Positions 1 to 8,905 of a stretch of 64,000 nucleotides of DNA are shown here, piece by piece. The number at the start of each line of letters is the position of its first letter. Positions within the stretch are counted from its first letter, which is position 1. The notes beneath the pieces were generated by a model, which saw only the letters and a list, made by a program, of their open reading frames with translations, did not search any database and was not told the DNA's origin. The stretch is taken from the NCBI GenBank assembly GCA_041741095.1, contig JBGSKQ010000135.1, positions 186,001 to 250,000 of the forward strand, written 5' to 3'. A program made the translations under genes and the position numbers. The DNA is from UBA6168 sp041741095 (GTDB taxonomy: Bacteria > Bacteroidota > Bacteroidia > Chitinophagales > Saprospiraceae).

Positions 1-1422
1 TGCAATGCAAGACATCTGCAATTTCGCCACCCAAATATCATTTAGCCCATGATTGACAGACACATCACCGCCTTGTGCGCCGGATTGGCCCGTAAATATT
101 AGCCCACCGTCCGAGGTTTCTATTACAGCAGATGCAGTTTCAGCCCCAGGCCCGCCAAAGTTTTTTTCCCATAAGATGTTGCCATTGGGGTTTATTTTTA
201 CTATCCAGGCATCTCGCCCCCCATTGTTGCTACTTACATCATGATCGTTCGAATCAGTAGTTCCGGCGAGGTAGAAATTGCCGTCGCTGGCCTGCGACAT
301 ACTGTACAATGAATCAAGCCCGCTGCCGCCATAGTTTTTTTCCCAAAGCAATGCGCCATTATTGTCGAGTTTAATCACCCAAAAGTCTCTTGAGCCATAA
401 TGGCTGCTGACGTTCCCACCGCCAGCCGAAATGGTGCCTGCAAGGAGGTAGCCACTATTGTCCGACATACGGATGATATTCTGGGCAACGTCCCGCCCCG
501 TCCCACCGTAGTTTACGCTCCATAGAGGGTTGCCCTGCGGGTTGAGCCTGACCATCAGAAAGTCGTAATCCTGGGCCCCTTGCGGGATGTTGCTGCCATT
601 GGCCAGGTCGGTGGAATTGGTTGTGCCTGCTACCATATAATTGCCACCATTGGCCCTGGTGATGTCGTATGCTTCGTCAAAATTGTTTCCGTCAAAAACT
701 GTTTTCCAATCGAATGTTTGCCCATTTTGATCGACTCTTGCCATCCAGCAGGCGGTCTGCAATGTGTTGTATTGAATGTCAAATAAAGTGGATGTAACCC
801 TTGATGCAACGAGATACTTGTTATTATCAAGTTTTAATGTTTCGATCCTATCATCTGATTCGCCACCGTAGTTTTTATCCCACTGTACTATGTGGTCTGG
901 CCCAACTCTCACGATCCAACCATCATCGAAGCCATAGTTATTGTCCACATCCACATCGTTCGATTGCGTAAAACCTGCCAAAATAAAACCTCCGTCAGAG
1001 GTTAATTGCATACTAGTGGGAACATCATCGTCAGTCCCGCCATAATGGTCGCTCCATATTTGATTGCCATCTGAGTCTATTTGAATAGCCACAAAATCAA
1101 ATAGACCATTTGTTGCCATCCCGTTGTCATTCGATTTTGAATAGCCAGCAACCAAAAAACCGCTGCCATTCGGCATTTCTAAAATACACTGCCCAATCTC
1201 AGCGCTGCTACCTCCAATGCTCTTTTCCCACTCAATCACCGGCCCTCCACCCAGGGAAACTGAAGATTGGGTCGGTTTTGTAAATGCAAACAGCATTTGC
1301 GACCTTGATTTAAGGTTCAAAAATTGGCCGCTATCAGCGTCGGTAGCAACTGGTAATTTATTATTTGAAAACTCGCAAAATATTGGAAAAGCTAATAGCA
1401 GGAAGGCAACAGGGTGAAGCAT
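1..1422 (-). CDS. Exported repeat protein, 3' part beyond the left edge
   Basis: The minus strand is open from an ATG at 1420-1422 to position 1, giving 474 visible codons. The protein starts MLHPVAFLLLAFPIFC, a signal-peptide-like segment. The rest is built of degenerate repeats of roughly 55-65 residues. Each carries a W-x-K-x-[YF]-G-G-[ST] element, then a SDGGFILAG-like strand, then W-[IV]-[VA]-[RK]-[LI] and N/D-G-N. Such repeats are common in Bacteroidota surface proteins and probably form beta-propeller-like blades. A type IX secretion domain would be expected at the missing C-terminus, but this cannot be seen. The molecular function is unknown. The frame and repeat structure are clear; localisation to the surface is inference. 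Confidence 0.8.
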   Translation of the reverse strand, partial: MLHPVAFLLLAFPIFCEFSNNKLPVATDADSGQFLNLKSRSQMLFAFTKPTQSSVSLGGGPVIEWEKSIGGSSAEIGQCILEMPNGSGFLVAGYSKSNDNGMATNGLFDFVAIQIDSDGNQIWSDHYGGTDDDVPTSMQLTSDGGFILAGFTQSNDVDVDNNYGFDDGWIVRVGPDHIVQWDKNYGGESDDRIETLKLDNNKYLVASRVTSTLFDIQYNTLQTACWMARVDQNGQTFDWKTVFDGNNFDEAYDITRANGGNYMVAGTTNSTDLANGSNIPQGAQDYDFLMVRLNPQGNPLWSVNYGGTGRDVAQNIIRMSDNSGYLLAGTISAGGGNVSSHYGSRDFWVIKLDNNGALLWEKNYGGSGLDSLYSMSQASDGNFYLAGTTDSNDHDVSSNNGGRDAWIVKINPNGNILWEKNFGGPGAETASAVIETSDGGLIFTGQSGAQGGDVSVNHGLNDIWVAKLQMSCIA

Positions 1423-1518
1423 GATTTCATTGTTTTGGGTTAAACCAAAAAGGGTTGAGGTGTATGACCAATAGACTGCGTAAATTTAGCAAAAACTGTT
1501 TGCCTTACCCTACCCCGT

Positions 1519-2382
1519 TTAGTGTTTCGCCAAGATTTTTATAGGGCAAGCCACTACCTTGCTTTTATAAACCTCCCCGTCCAAGGATATTACTAATAGC
1601 AAGTATTTCGTACCGACTGATACCTTGCCGGGAATTTTTAATCTCGCATTTTTCCGTACGAACTCGCCCGTATCCACTTGTTCGATCCATTCATCGCAAA
1701 GAAAAGTGCTGGTATCGTCCCAAGAAAATAGAGGGTCTTGTGACAGAAAAACCATTACCTGTAGCCGCCCGAATGGCGACATGGCACGGTTGGACAGCAT
1801 GTAGGATATGGTCAAAGAGTCGCCGGCCCTCACTGCTTCCCGGTCAATGTTGGCAATGGTCAATGATAGTGAATCATTCAATAAGTTGCCGTGTTCAGCA
1901 TATAGTTTTCCATCAGGAGCATACGCCACTGGAGCAGTAAGCCTCGCAAAACCGGGGTCCTCCATGCTGGGCCTTGAAACCTGGCGGCTGTCCCTGGCAG
2001 CTACGATGTGGTAGAGGTACTTTTTACCAGGCACCACTTCATAATGGTCGAACATCCAATTGCTTTTCTTCCAGCCCCTGCTCACGGCGATCGGTTCATC
2101 CTTGTCGCCGAGGCCCTTTCTGTAAACCTTGTAAAAAATGCCTTTTTCCAGGGCTGTCCAGCTTATTTTGATAAAACGGTCAAAGTCGCCGTCACTGGCC
2201 ACTACGAGTTGTGGCGGGCTCAGATTGGGGGCTGCATCAATATCGTTGCTAAATACAGGAAGTTTTTCGTAGGAAAGGGTGTCCTCGCCATTGAGCAAAA
2301 TTTCCTGCCCCATCAGCATAATGGAGGAACAAAACAGGGAAAAGAAAGTGAAAGCAAGGGTGATCAGGTAAGTTTTCATCAA
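1519..2382 (-). CDS. Exported fibronectin-III-like protein
   Basis: 287 residues starting MMKTYLITLAFTFFSLFC, a signal peptide. A fibronectin-III-like domain spans about 55-145 (ISWTALEKGIFYKVYRKG, then HYEVVPGKKYLYHIVAARD). A second beta-rich segment at about 170-285 resembles CARDB-type domains (DSLTISYMLSN, then KYLLLVISLDG). No catalytic motif is visible. It is transcribed away from the ECF sigma gene at 2577. A match to the candidate ECF promoter lies at 2455-2483, about 72 nt before the ATG, the same leader length seen at two other sites in the window. That suggests, but does not prove, that it belongs to the T6SS-linked regulon. Confidence 0.75.
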   Translation of the reverse strand: MMKTYLITLAFTFFSLFCSSIMLMGQEILLNGEDTLSYEKLPVFSNDIDAAPNLSPPQLVVASDGDFDRFIKISWTALEKGIFYKVYRKGLGDKDEPIAVSRGWKKSNWMFDHYEVVPGKKYLYHIVAARDSRQVSRPSMEDPGFARLTAPVAYAPDGKLYAEHGNLLNDSLSLTIANIDREAVRAGDSLTISYMLSNRAMSPFGRLQVMVFLSQDPLFSWDDTSTFLCDEWIEQVDTGEFVRKNARLKIPGKVSVGTKYLLLVISLDGEVYKSKVVACPIKILAKH

Positions 2383-2454
2383 ATATCATTTTATCAAAAC
2401 AATAGGGAACAGGGCAAGTAGTTCGGCCGTCATGTTGCCGTGCTGTGACAAACA

Positions 2455-2483
2455 TCCATACCGATGAAAGGCCAATTGTTACC
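2455..2483 (-). promoter_or_regulatory. Candidate ECF promoter, site E
   Basis: On the minus strand the sequence reads GGTAACAA, 13 nt, GGTATGGA. The spacing equals that of sites B, C and D, but two bases of the downstream box differ from GGTATTAA. It sits about 72 nt before the exported FN3-like gene. Confidence 0.45.
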
Positions 2484-2541
2484 AAAGGAAAATAATTTTT
2501 GAGGAAAAACAATTCTAAAACACTAAAATTGCGAGGAGAAC

Positions 2542-2571
2542 GGTAACATTTTTCCTTAAAAAGTCATCTAA
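2542..2571 (+). promoter_or_regulatory. Candidate autoregulatory ECF promoter, site A
   Basis: GGTAACAT at 2542-2549 is followed after 14 nt by TCATCTAA. It resembles site D both in the upstream box plus TTTYTCC and in the terminal TAACC, but has one extra spacer base. It ends only 5 nt before the sigma-factor ATG, so a transcript from it would be leaderless or nearly so. Confidence 0.45.
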
Positions 2572-2576
2572 CCTAA

Positions 2577-3134
2577 ATGGAACTGACCGACCAACAGATA
2601 ACAGCGGGGCTTATAGCCGAAGACCCCTTGGTTTTCAGGCATTTGTACCAAAACTTTGGCCCTAAAATAATGGGCTATGTGCTGAAAAACTCTGGCTCTC
2701 AAGAAGAAGCGCACGAATTGCTACAAACTACTACTCTGAAAGTTTGGCAGAACGTGGTGGCGGGCCAGTACCAAGCCAACGGCAAGTTCAAACAATATTA
2801 TTTTGCCGTGGCCGTGAATACCTGGCGACACACCCTCCGAAGCAAAAAGCGGGGCAGGTTGGTGGCCTTGACCGACGAGGAGTTCAGGATGGCGGATCCG
2901 GCGAGCGACGAGATGTTACAGGCCATCGTCAAGGAAAAACGCTATGTGGCTATCTTCAATGCGCTGGAAACCATTGGCAACACTTGCAAGGAACTGATCA
3001 CGCTTTTTTACATCCAAGAAACACCCCTAAAGGACATAGCCGAAACGCAACAGATTGAGTATGGGACGGTACGAAAGCGGATTTTTGATTGCCGCAACAA
3101 GTTGAAAAAACTCGTGGACAGCTTTGATTTTTAA
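2577..3134 (+). CDS. ECF-type RNA polymerase sigma factor
   Basis: 185 residues, the usual size for an extracytoplasmic-function sigma factor. Region 2 spans about 15-80: a FRHLYQNFGPKIMGYVLKNSG helix pair, EEAHELLQTTTLKVWQN as region 2.2, and FKQYYFAVAVNTWRHTLRSKKR as 2.3-2.4. Region 4 spans about 120-180: IFNALETIGNTCKELITLFY, then the helix-turn-helix KDIAETQQIEYGTVRKRIFDCRNKL. It directs RNA polymerase to a dedicated promoter set. It is followed by an anti-sigma-like membrane protein and an M23 peptidase, and it faces the T6SS gene cluster. The recurring GGTAACAT-type sites in the window, one of them directly upstream, are good candidates for its targets; this link is inferred. Confidence 0.9.
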   Translation: MELTDQQITAGLIAEDPLVFRHLYQNFGPKIMGYVLKNSGSQEEAHELLQTTTLKVWQNVVAGQYQANGKFKQYYFAVAVNTWRHTLRSKKRGRLVALTDEEFRMADPASDEMLQAIVKEKRYVAIFNALETIGNTCKELITLFYIQETPLKDIAETQQIEYGTVRKRIFDCRNKLKKLVDSFDF

Positions 3135-3206
3135 ACATCAAGCGATGGCAAAAAGGAAGTGCAGTACCTCAAACTGGTACCCCGCTTTCCAAGCCTGAAA
3201 ATTATT

Positions 3207-3983
3207 ATGGACCAGATCGACGAAATAGTACATATCCGAATTTTCCAATACTTAAATGGTGAATTGGACGAGACTGGCAAATCGCAGTTTGAGAAAGACC
3301 TCATGCAGGACAAGGCATTGCAGGAAGAATTTTCACTGGTGCGTGAACTACGTTTTGCCCATAAAAACGCCGCGATCATTAAAGCCAACCAAACCATTGT
3401 TGAAAGTGTAAAGGACATCCGCATCCAACCGGATTTTGACCTTTCTGGCATATCGGGAAACCGAAGTTGGATATCAGGCAAGTGGAAGTTGCTGTTGTTG
3501 GGCGGAATGGCAATTGCTGCTCTTTTATTGTTTTTTTGGCAAAAACAAAGCCCACCGAACACCCTGGACAAAGCCATGACCGACAATTTGGTTGCAACCA
3601 AACTACAGCCCCTTGAAAACAATATAGGGTATGCTCCCGGGGAAACCAGCCTGCTGGCTTTGGGCATGGAGGCTTATGATCGCAAGGATTATGAAGAGGC
3701 TGTCGGCTATTTGGCCCGTTATACAGAAAGCACACCCGATGACCATGTCCGGCTTTACTTGGCCATCTGCCTGCTATTTGAAAACAGAGTTGAACAAGCA
3801 GAGGCCATGCTCGAAGATTTGGCTCAAAAGGACAATGTATTTTCACAAGATGCCAAATGGTACTTGGCACTGGCCTATTTAAAAAATGGAAAGGCCCTGG
3901 AGGCAAAATCGGTTTTGAAAAAATTGGCAAATGACACCCAACATGGATCTGAGGCCGCCAGAATATTGGAGGAATTGAGGTAA
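3207..3983 (+). CDS. Anti-sigma-like membrane protein with TPR repeats
   Basis: I chose the ATG at 3207 (MDQIDEIVHIRIFQYLNGEL), giving 258 residues, over an upstream in-frame ATG at 3159, because the 16 extra residues look like untranslated leader. The N-terminal ~60 residues match the layout of Bacteroidota anti-sigma domains: a short helix with YLNGELDE, then FEKDLMQDKALQEEFSLVREL. One membrane helix (KLLLLGGMAIAALLLFFW) lies near 90-108. The exported half contains TPR-like helices around 140-255 (ALGMEAYDRKDYEEAVGYLA, then WYLALAYLKNGKALEAKSVL). Lying 72 nt after the ECF gene, it probably binds the sigma factor in the cytosol and senses an envelope signal through its TPR part. The canonical zinc-type HxxxCxxC is absent. 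Confidence 0.75.
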   Translation: MDQIDEIVHIRIFQYLNGELDETGKSQFEKDLMQDKALQEEFSLVRELRFAHKNAAIIKANQTIVESVKDIRIQPDFDLSGISGNRSWISGKWKLLLLGGMAIAALLLFFWQKQSPPNTLDKAMTDNLVATKLQPLENNIGYAPGETSLLALGMEAYDRKDYEEAVGYLARYTESTPDDHVRLYLAICLLFENRVEQAEAMLEDLAQKDNVFSQDAKWYLALAYLKNGKALEAKSVLKKLANDTQHGSEAARILEELR

Positions 3984-4010
3984 ATTTACAGGCCAAACTC
4001 TAATCCCTCC

Positions 4011-5372
4011 ATGAAAAACAACAGGCCAAAAATTGTAATCAAACCTAAAAATGCCCCACCTTCCGGCAGTGGTAGGAAACACTTACAGCCCTTGCCCACT
4101 CAATTCGACATTGACAAAAAGGCAGGGCCGAACATCTCCTGGAAGAAAATATGGCCCATTTTAGGAGCCACTGTACTTTTGGTAGGATCGGCTGTCATTT
4201 TTTTGGCCAAGGGAAAGGACACCAACCCGCAGAAAGCCAATACGCCTGAAGTACCAACTTCCCAACCATCCACAGACGGCCCCGATTATTCCGATTACCA
4301 AGTTGCCAAAGACATCTTCCGGGACGACCAGACACTCGTTGATTTTTTGAGGCACGAGAAACTCAACGAACAGATTGTGGACAACCTTGGCCAGCAAGCA
4401 GCCGGTGCAGGTTTGGTCAAATTGGAAAAAGGCCACGAAATAAGGTCATTTATCCCCAAAAACAACAACAAAGGCTATCGCTTTTATATTTATGAAATGT
4501 CGCCGGGAGTTTCCATACACCTTAAGCCGTTCCCCACCCCGGAAGTATTCGTCCAACAAGATTCCTTAGAGGAAAAAACGGTGGCGATTGGCATCATCAT
4601 TAAAAGTACCCTATGGGATGCAGTGTACGATGCCCATGTTGATCCCGTTATTATTGACCAAATGGAGGAGGCCATGAAATGGGCGGTGGACTTTTATCAC
4701 CTGGAGCCTGGCGACAAGGTAAAACTGATTTTCGATCAACTGGTGGCCGGCAACGAGGTGGCAAAAATCGGGCAATTGAAAGCTATTTATTTCGATACCC
4801 GGCAGGGTGAATTTTATGCTTTTCACGTTGAAAACATGGAGGGTATCCAATACATGGACGAATTCGGAAGGCCAATGCGGCGGGCATTTCTAAAATCGCC
4901 AGTTAAATATGGCCGGATATCTTCGCACTATAACAAGGAACGCATCCACCCCGTGCTCAACGAGAAGCGGCCGCACTTGGGTACCGACTATGCTGCGCCA
5001 AAAGGCGATCCTGTGTTTGCGGTTTCTGACGGCGTAGTGGAAGAAGCAAGGTTTGCCCAAAACAACGGGAACTATGTAAAAATCAGGCACGACAAAGTAT
5101 ATGAAAGCCAATACCTTCATTTTGACCGCTTTGCAGATGGCCTCAAAAAAGGGGCGAGGGTACAACAGGGCCAGATCATTGGCTTTGTGGGCGAAACAGG
5201 CCTGGCAACAGGGCCGCACGTTTGTTTTCGTTTTTGGAAAAACGGCCAACAAGTGGATCACCTGAAAGAAGACATCAATGAGGTGCCCAATCTTTCTATG
5301 CGGGAGGAAGATGAGTTTTTGGAAAAAAAATCTACACTGAAAATGGAATTGTCGGAGATAGTTTATCAATAG
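4011..5372 (+). CDS. M23-family peptidase, membrane anchored
   Basis: 453 residues. A cytosolic lysine-rich N-terminus is followed by one membrane helix at about 46-65 (IWPILGATVLLVGSAVIFLA), so the rest should face the periplasm. The C-terminal third is an M23 (LytM) domain: H322-x3-D326 (HLGTDYAAP), the YLHFDRF strand and TGPHVCFRF. The usual HxH third motif is H403-V-C405 here, so one expected zinc ligand is Cys; activity is therefore not certain. Families of this type cut peptide cross-links of peptidoglycan. It follows the anti-sigma-like gene by 27 bp and ends 3 bp from the convergent tssK stop, so a role in making room in the wall for T6SS assembly is plausible but inferred. Confidence 0.85.
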   Translation: MKNNRPKIVIKPKNAPPSGSGRKHLQPLPTQFDIDKKAGPNISWKKIWPILGATVLLVGSAVIFLAKGKDTNPQKANTPEVPTSQPSTDGPDYSDYQVAKDIFRDDQTLVDFLRHEKLNEQIVDNLGQQAAGAGLVKLEKGHEIRSFIPKNNNKGYRFYIYEMSPGVSIHLKPFPTPEVFVQQDSLEEKTVAIGIIIKSTLWDAVYDAHVDPVIIDQMEEAMKWAVDFYHLEPGDKVKLIFDQLVAGNEVAKIGQLKAIYFDTRQGEFYAFHVENMEGIQYMDEFGRPMRRAFLKSPVKYGRISSHYNKERIHPVLNEKRPHLGTDYAAPKGDPVFAVSDGVVEEARFAQNNGNYVKIRHDKVYESQYLHFDRFADGLKKGARVQQGQIIGFVGETGLATGPHVCFRFWKNGQQVDHLKEDINEVPNLSMREEDEFLEKKSTLKMELSEIVYQ

Positions 5373-5375
5373 GCT

Positions 5376-6629
5376 TCACCTCAGCCCCCAATCATCTTCC
5401 TGGGTGCCCCCGCCCCCTTGCTTGTTAGAATCCCCCCTCCTCGATATCCCGATCCCAGTGGATCTTTCAGGCGGGTAGTACGGGGGCTGCTCCCTTGGCG
5501 GGGGCGCTTGTTGCCTGGCTGGTGGCCTGTTCTCGTAAGTGGCCCTCAGGAATGGATCGTATTTTACCAATTTTTCATAATCCAGGTCTTCCAGTTTTTG
5601 GAACAAATCCCTCAAACTAACTACGAAGCGGATGATGATATCTGTGGCAGCCCTTATTTCAAAATGGTTGTACCGCAACGAAACTGCACCCTCAAAGGCA
5701 GACTCAAAAGTGGCTGGCGAAAAGTCGCCGATTTGGTTTTGAAAATAGTTCATCAGGCAGTCCTTTTCCTTGGTCAGCCGCATGGATACATACACCGTCC
5801 TTGCCAACCGCATGAAAAAGGTGGCCATGTGGACAGGAGAATATTGGGGCAGCACCACCCGATAGTGATCCACATTGGAAGTGATAAAATCCATGACGTT
5901 CCAAGCAATCAAGTAAAGGTCCTGGGCAAGAACATTGGTAGGTTCTGCCTCCCGTTTCCTGATCAGCTTTTTTATGACATTGATGGCTGTCTGTTCAATC
6001 TTAAACAGGTCATCTTCCAGAGATTTGTGGATTTTGATAAGTTCGAGGCTGTTCTGGATGCTGGAAAAGGGCGGTATGTAGTTGCGTACTTGCTCTATGC
6101 CTGCATGGCCGGCTCGAATTTTAGCGACTGGAATACAGTAGTAAGCAAACCGTGGCGACTGGATCTGGTCGGCGGGCACGAGTTCCAGATCGTACAATTG
6201 CAGGGCATGGAGGTGCCTCACTGGATTTAAGTCAAGGGCGGGCTGGCCATAAGGGAAGCGCTGAAAAGGGTTTGTTTTTACCACGATATACCAATCCGGC
6301 ACCCTGTTCAGGTCATACCCTCCTACCAGTTGGCGCATGGGTTGGCGGAGCGACGGCACTTCCATGTCCACCACTTCGATTCGGGCACCGTTCCGGGCAA
6401 CGGCCCTGCAGTTGTAAACTTCTACCCGTTCTTCATTGATGTCGAGGCTCAGTGAGTCTTTTCCTATTTCATGCGAAGCAAGTAGCCCGAAATTGAAGTC
6501 GTTCAAGGCCAATGAGGTACTGTCCCTGATTTGATCGAGGAGGAAATTTTCTGTGTTCTGAAAATCCGTTTTGGATATTTTCATTCCGTCAACCCAATTG
6601 ACGGGCAGGTGCCTTATTTTCTCGCTCAT
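5376..6629 (-). CDS. tssK: T6SS baseplate subunit TssK
   Basis: 417 residues. The N-terminus (VNWVDGMKISKTDFQNTENF) is the hallmark of Bacteroidota TssK, which links the baseplate wedge (TssE/F/G) to the membrane complex. The body alternates beta-strands (about 60-190) with a helical middle (about 200-330). It ends in a Pro/Gly/Gln-rich disordered tail from about 375 (PPARQQAPPPREQPPYYPP), longer than I would expect for the family core. It is the last gene of the minus-strand T6SS cluster and is separated from tssN by 301 bp, so it may have its own promoter. Confidence 0.88.
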   Translation of the reverse strand: MSEKIRHLPVNWVDGMKISKTDFQNTENFLLDQIRDSTSLALNDFNFGLLASHEIGKDSLSLDINEERVEVYNCRAVARNGARIEVVDMEVPSLRQPMRQLVGGYDLNRVPDWYIVVKTNPFQRFPYGQPALDLNPVRHLHALQLYDLELVPADQIQSPRFAYYCIPVAKIRAGHAGIEQVRNYIPPFSSIQNSLELIKIHKSLEDDLFKIEQTAINVIKKLIRKREAEPTNVLAQDLYLIAWNVMDFITSNVDHYRVVLPQYSPVHMATFFMRLARTVYVSMRLTKEKDCLMNYFQNQIGDFSPATFESAFEGAVSLRYNHFEIRAATDIIIRFVVSLRDLFQKLEDLDYEKLVKYDPFLRATYENRPPARQQAPPPREQPPYYPPERSTGIGISRRGDSNKQGGGGTQEDDWGLR

Positions 6630-6930
6630 GCGGAAGAGTTTTTAAATGCTGTTTATGTGATTGAATGCAACTTCTTTGTTCATGCCATTTTATCTAAGCA
6701 ACAGCGAAGAAAAATTTAAAGGCTCTACTTGATTCCAAGTTATTGGCTTTTTTAAGGGGCCGGAGGAGGTTTACCCAAAATCAAATATTTTTTTGAGCGG
6801 CCAATTTGAAATCATAATTGAGCTAATTTAAAATTATCTATGCTAAGAGAAGTACGGTATGCATTATTTTTTTAATAAACGATTGAAATCAGCTAATTGG
6901 ATTAGCTTCCTGTTGTGAGCATAAGATGCT
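6630..6930. other. Intergenic region between tssN and tssK
   Basis: AT-rich, with no convincing gene. It contains a perfect short palindrome GCTAAT-TGG-ATTAGC at 6892-6906; related GCTAAT motifs occur between hcp and tssC (13914-13933). No GGTAACAT-type site was seen. A tssK promoter could lie here but I cannot pick it out. Confidence 0.4.
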
Positions 6931-7806
6931 TCACCACTTTTTCACCCTGCCCACTATGATAGAATCGCCTTTCTGGATTCCATATTTTGAGATGGGCACG
7001 TCAGGGCGGAAATATTGCTTGGTGGTCCACCACCATTGTTTGCCAATTTTGAAAAAAAGCCATTCATATACCCTGTCCTTGGAATTCTCCTCTGCAATTT
7101 CAATTTTGCGCAGGCTTTTCTTCTCAATGTTGTACCGGTAAAGAAGGTAATAAAAAACCTCCCCCAAAGTACGCTCCACTGGCGCCAGGGCTTCGAGCTT
7201 GATAACCTCCTTTGATTGGAATGACTCTGTTACCAACAGTGTCAAGTGGATAGAATTGCCAGGCAGCATAGATGGCAGGGGGCTGCCAATCGGCAACTGC
7301 CAACCTGTGATTTCCTGCCGGGGAATGGCTCGCCAGTAGTCCCACATTTTCAAAAAAACAAGTGGCAAAGGGAAAAACAAGGCCATCATGCAAAAATTGT
7401 CCGCATAGCTTTTGCTAAGCAGTGGCCCCGGTTTTTCAAACAGGTAAAATACTGTAAAAAAAACAAGGCATCCAGTAAGTGCCAAAAATGTTGTGTAGAG
7501 GAACTCCAATTTCAGGTTGGAACGGTTGGCCCAAGGATTAATTTTATAAAACAAATAAACATGGAGCGCCCCCAAAGAAAACACTGCCAACTGCAACAAC
7601 AAATACAAGGTAGGTGGCGATATGGACGGTGGCGGCTTGATGGCCAACCCCGTGAGGCCAAGCAGGGCAAAGCCCAAAGAGGAGGCCAGCGTGTACCAAT
7701 TTGTCTTCTTGACAAATACCTTGGTTTTTCCTTTTAACAGTTTTATCACTAACAAAAGGATAAAAACAAGGATGCCCAAAATCATCAAAAAGGTCTTGTA
7801 GTTCAT
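6931..7806 (-). CDS. tssN: T6SS membrane protein TssN
   Basis: 291 residues with about five hydrophobic helices in the first 170 residues (TFLMILGILVFILLLVIKLL; SLGFALLGLTGLAI; LYLLLQLAVFSLGALHVYLF; FLALTGCLVFFTVFYLF; MALFFPLPLVFLKMW). A soluble C-terminal domain follows, containing WQLP and DSIIVGRVKKW. This architecture and its place in the cluster fit TssN, an inner-membrane component specific to subtype iii T6SS, which uses TssN/O/P/Q/R-type proteins instead of TssJ/L/M. It sits between tssG and tssK, 24 bp after tssG. The identity rests on architecture, position and remembered family features, not on a search. Confidence 0.75.
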   Translation of the reverse strand: MNYKTFLMILGILVFILLLVIKLLKGKTKVFVKKTNWYTLASSLGFALLGLTGLAIKPPPSISPPTLYLLLQLAVFSLGALHVYLFYKINPWANRSNLKLEFLYTTFLALTGCLVFFTVFYLFEKPGPLLSKSYADNFCMMALFFPLPLVFLKMWDYWRAIPRQEITGWQLPIGSPLPSMLPGNSIHLTLLVTESFQSKEVIKLEALAPVERTLGEVFYYLLYRYNIEKKSLRKIEIAEENSKDRVYEWLFFKIGKQWWWTTKQYFRPDVPISKYGIQKGDSIIVGRVKKW

Positions 7807-7830
7807 CTAGAAGCAGTGCTGTAATAATTA

Positions 7831-8886
7831 TTAAATATGGGTAGAATAGCCCAGCAGCGCCGTTTCTTTGCTTTCCGACAGCAGAAAGCCAGGTTTGGCC
7901 GCATCCAGTTCTATTCGTTCTTCGATTTCCTTTATGCTCTTTTCATAAATTTCCCGTTCATTTTCCGGCGAAGCCTTCCATAAACGCTTGGTCACTTCCA
8001 ATTTGCGCCGGAGGGTTTCCCGTTCCAGTTCTATGTTTGTGGATTTATCGTATTCTATGGGTACAAAATAATCAAAAAGAATGGACTTCAGCCGCTGTTT
8101 GCCACCTCCTGGAAGGTATTGGGGCACTACAGATGGATCAACGGGGCCAATGGTAATGGTCAGGCTAGGCAATTCGTTCTTCACCTGTAGGCCCAAGATA
8201 AGATTGTCTCCAAGCACTGCTTCTCCGAGGCTGACCATGCTATCGGAAGAATATGCCCCGTGTGCATCATAGTTTTTTTGGATTTCTACCTTGTTGCCCA
8301 GTACCGTAGAAAAGCACAGTTCCATCAGCTTGATGTTGCCTGCTATTTTTTGGGCCAATGGCAACAGGAAAAATAGGATGGATTTGGAGTATTCGTCTAT
8401 GCCTTTTACGTCAGTCCAAAAACGCTGGAAAATTTCAAGCTGTAGGGGATTGGAGAAACATGAAAAAAGATTACGTTCTTCCTGTTCAATTTCCAGTTTT
8501 TTTCTGAAAAACTCTTGTTCGAATGGCAAAAAAAACTCCCTGGCTTCTGCCTCCTCTTCCTTTGTGCGCTCGCTTTCCTTTATTCTTTGGTCAAAAACCT
8601 TGTAATTCGTTGGGGGCTCCGGTTGGTGGAAAAGGAATTCTGGCAAGGCATCATATAGCCCCTCCCGGCTAACATCCACCAAAACTTGGTCACGGGATTT
8701 GTTTTTTTCGCCCTTCAATATTTCAATGGCTGTGATATCCTTGCTGTATGCCCTTTTGAAAATACTCTTTGGCTTCACTACGAGTTCGTCCAACCGCAAA
8801 AGGCCCTGTTCAGCCAGTTCGGCAATCAAAGGCTCCATTCGGGAACTGTGCAATAAAATATGACCAATTAACTGATGCAGTTGCAT
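7831..8886 (-). CDS. tssG: T6SS baseplate subunit TssG
   Basis: 351 residues directly downstream of tssF (19-bp gap), as is usual for the TssF/TssG baseplate pair. The sequence is acidic and partly helical, with a charged helical stretch near 110-150 (KESERTKEEEAEAREFFLPF) and a C-terminal coiled region at about 280-330. The middle carries YSKSILFFLLPLAQKIAGNI and a beta-rich section around 220-265 (LGLQVKNELPSLTITIGPVD). TssG of Bacteroidota diverges strongly from the proteobacterial form, so I rely mainly on order, size and composition. Function: wedge assembly around the VgrG hub. Confidence 0.75.
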   Translation of the reverse strand: MQLHQLIGHILLHSSRMEPLIAELAEQGLLRLDELVVKPKSIFKRAYSKDITAIEILKGEKNKSRDQVLVDVSREGLYDALPEFLFHQPEPPTNYKVFDQRIKESERTKEEEAEAREFFLPFEQEFFRKKLEIEQEERNLFSCFSNPLQLEIFQRFWTDVKGIDEYSKSILFFLLPLAQKIAGNIKLMELCFSTVLGNKVEIQKNYDAHGAYSSDSMVSLGEAVLGDNLILGLQVKNELPSLTITIGPVDPSVVPQYLPGGGKQRLKSILFDYFVPIEYDKSTNIELERETLRRKLEVTKRLWKASPENEREIYEKSIKEIEERIELDAAKPGFLLSESKETALLGYSTHI

Positions 8887-8905
8887 ACCTTGATTTTGTA
8901 CAATT

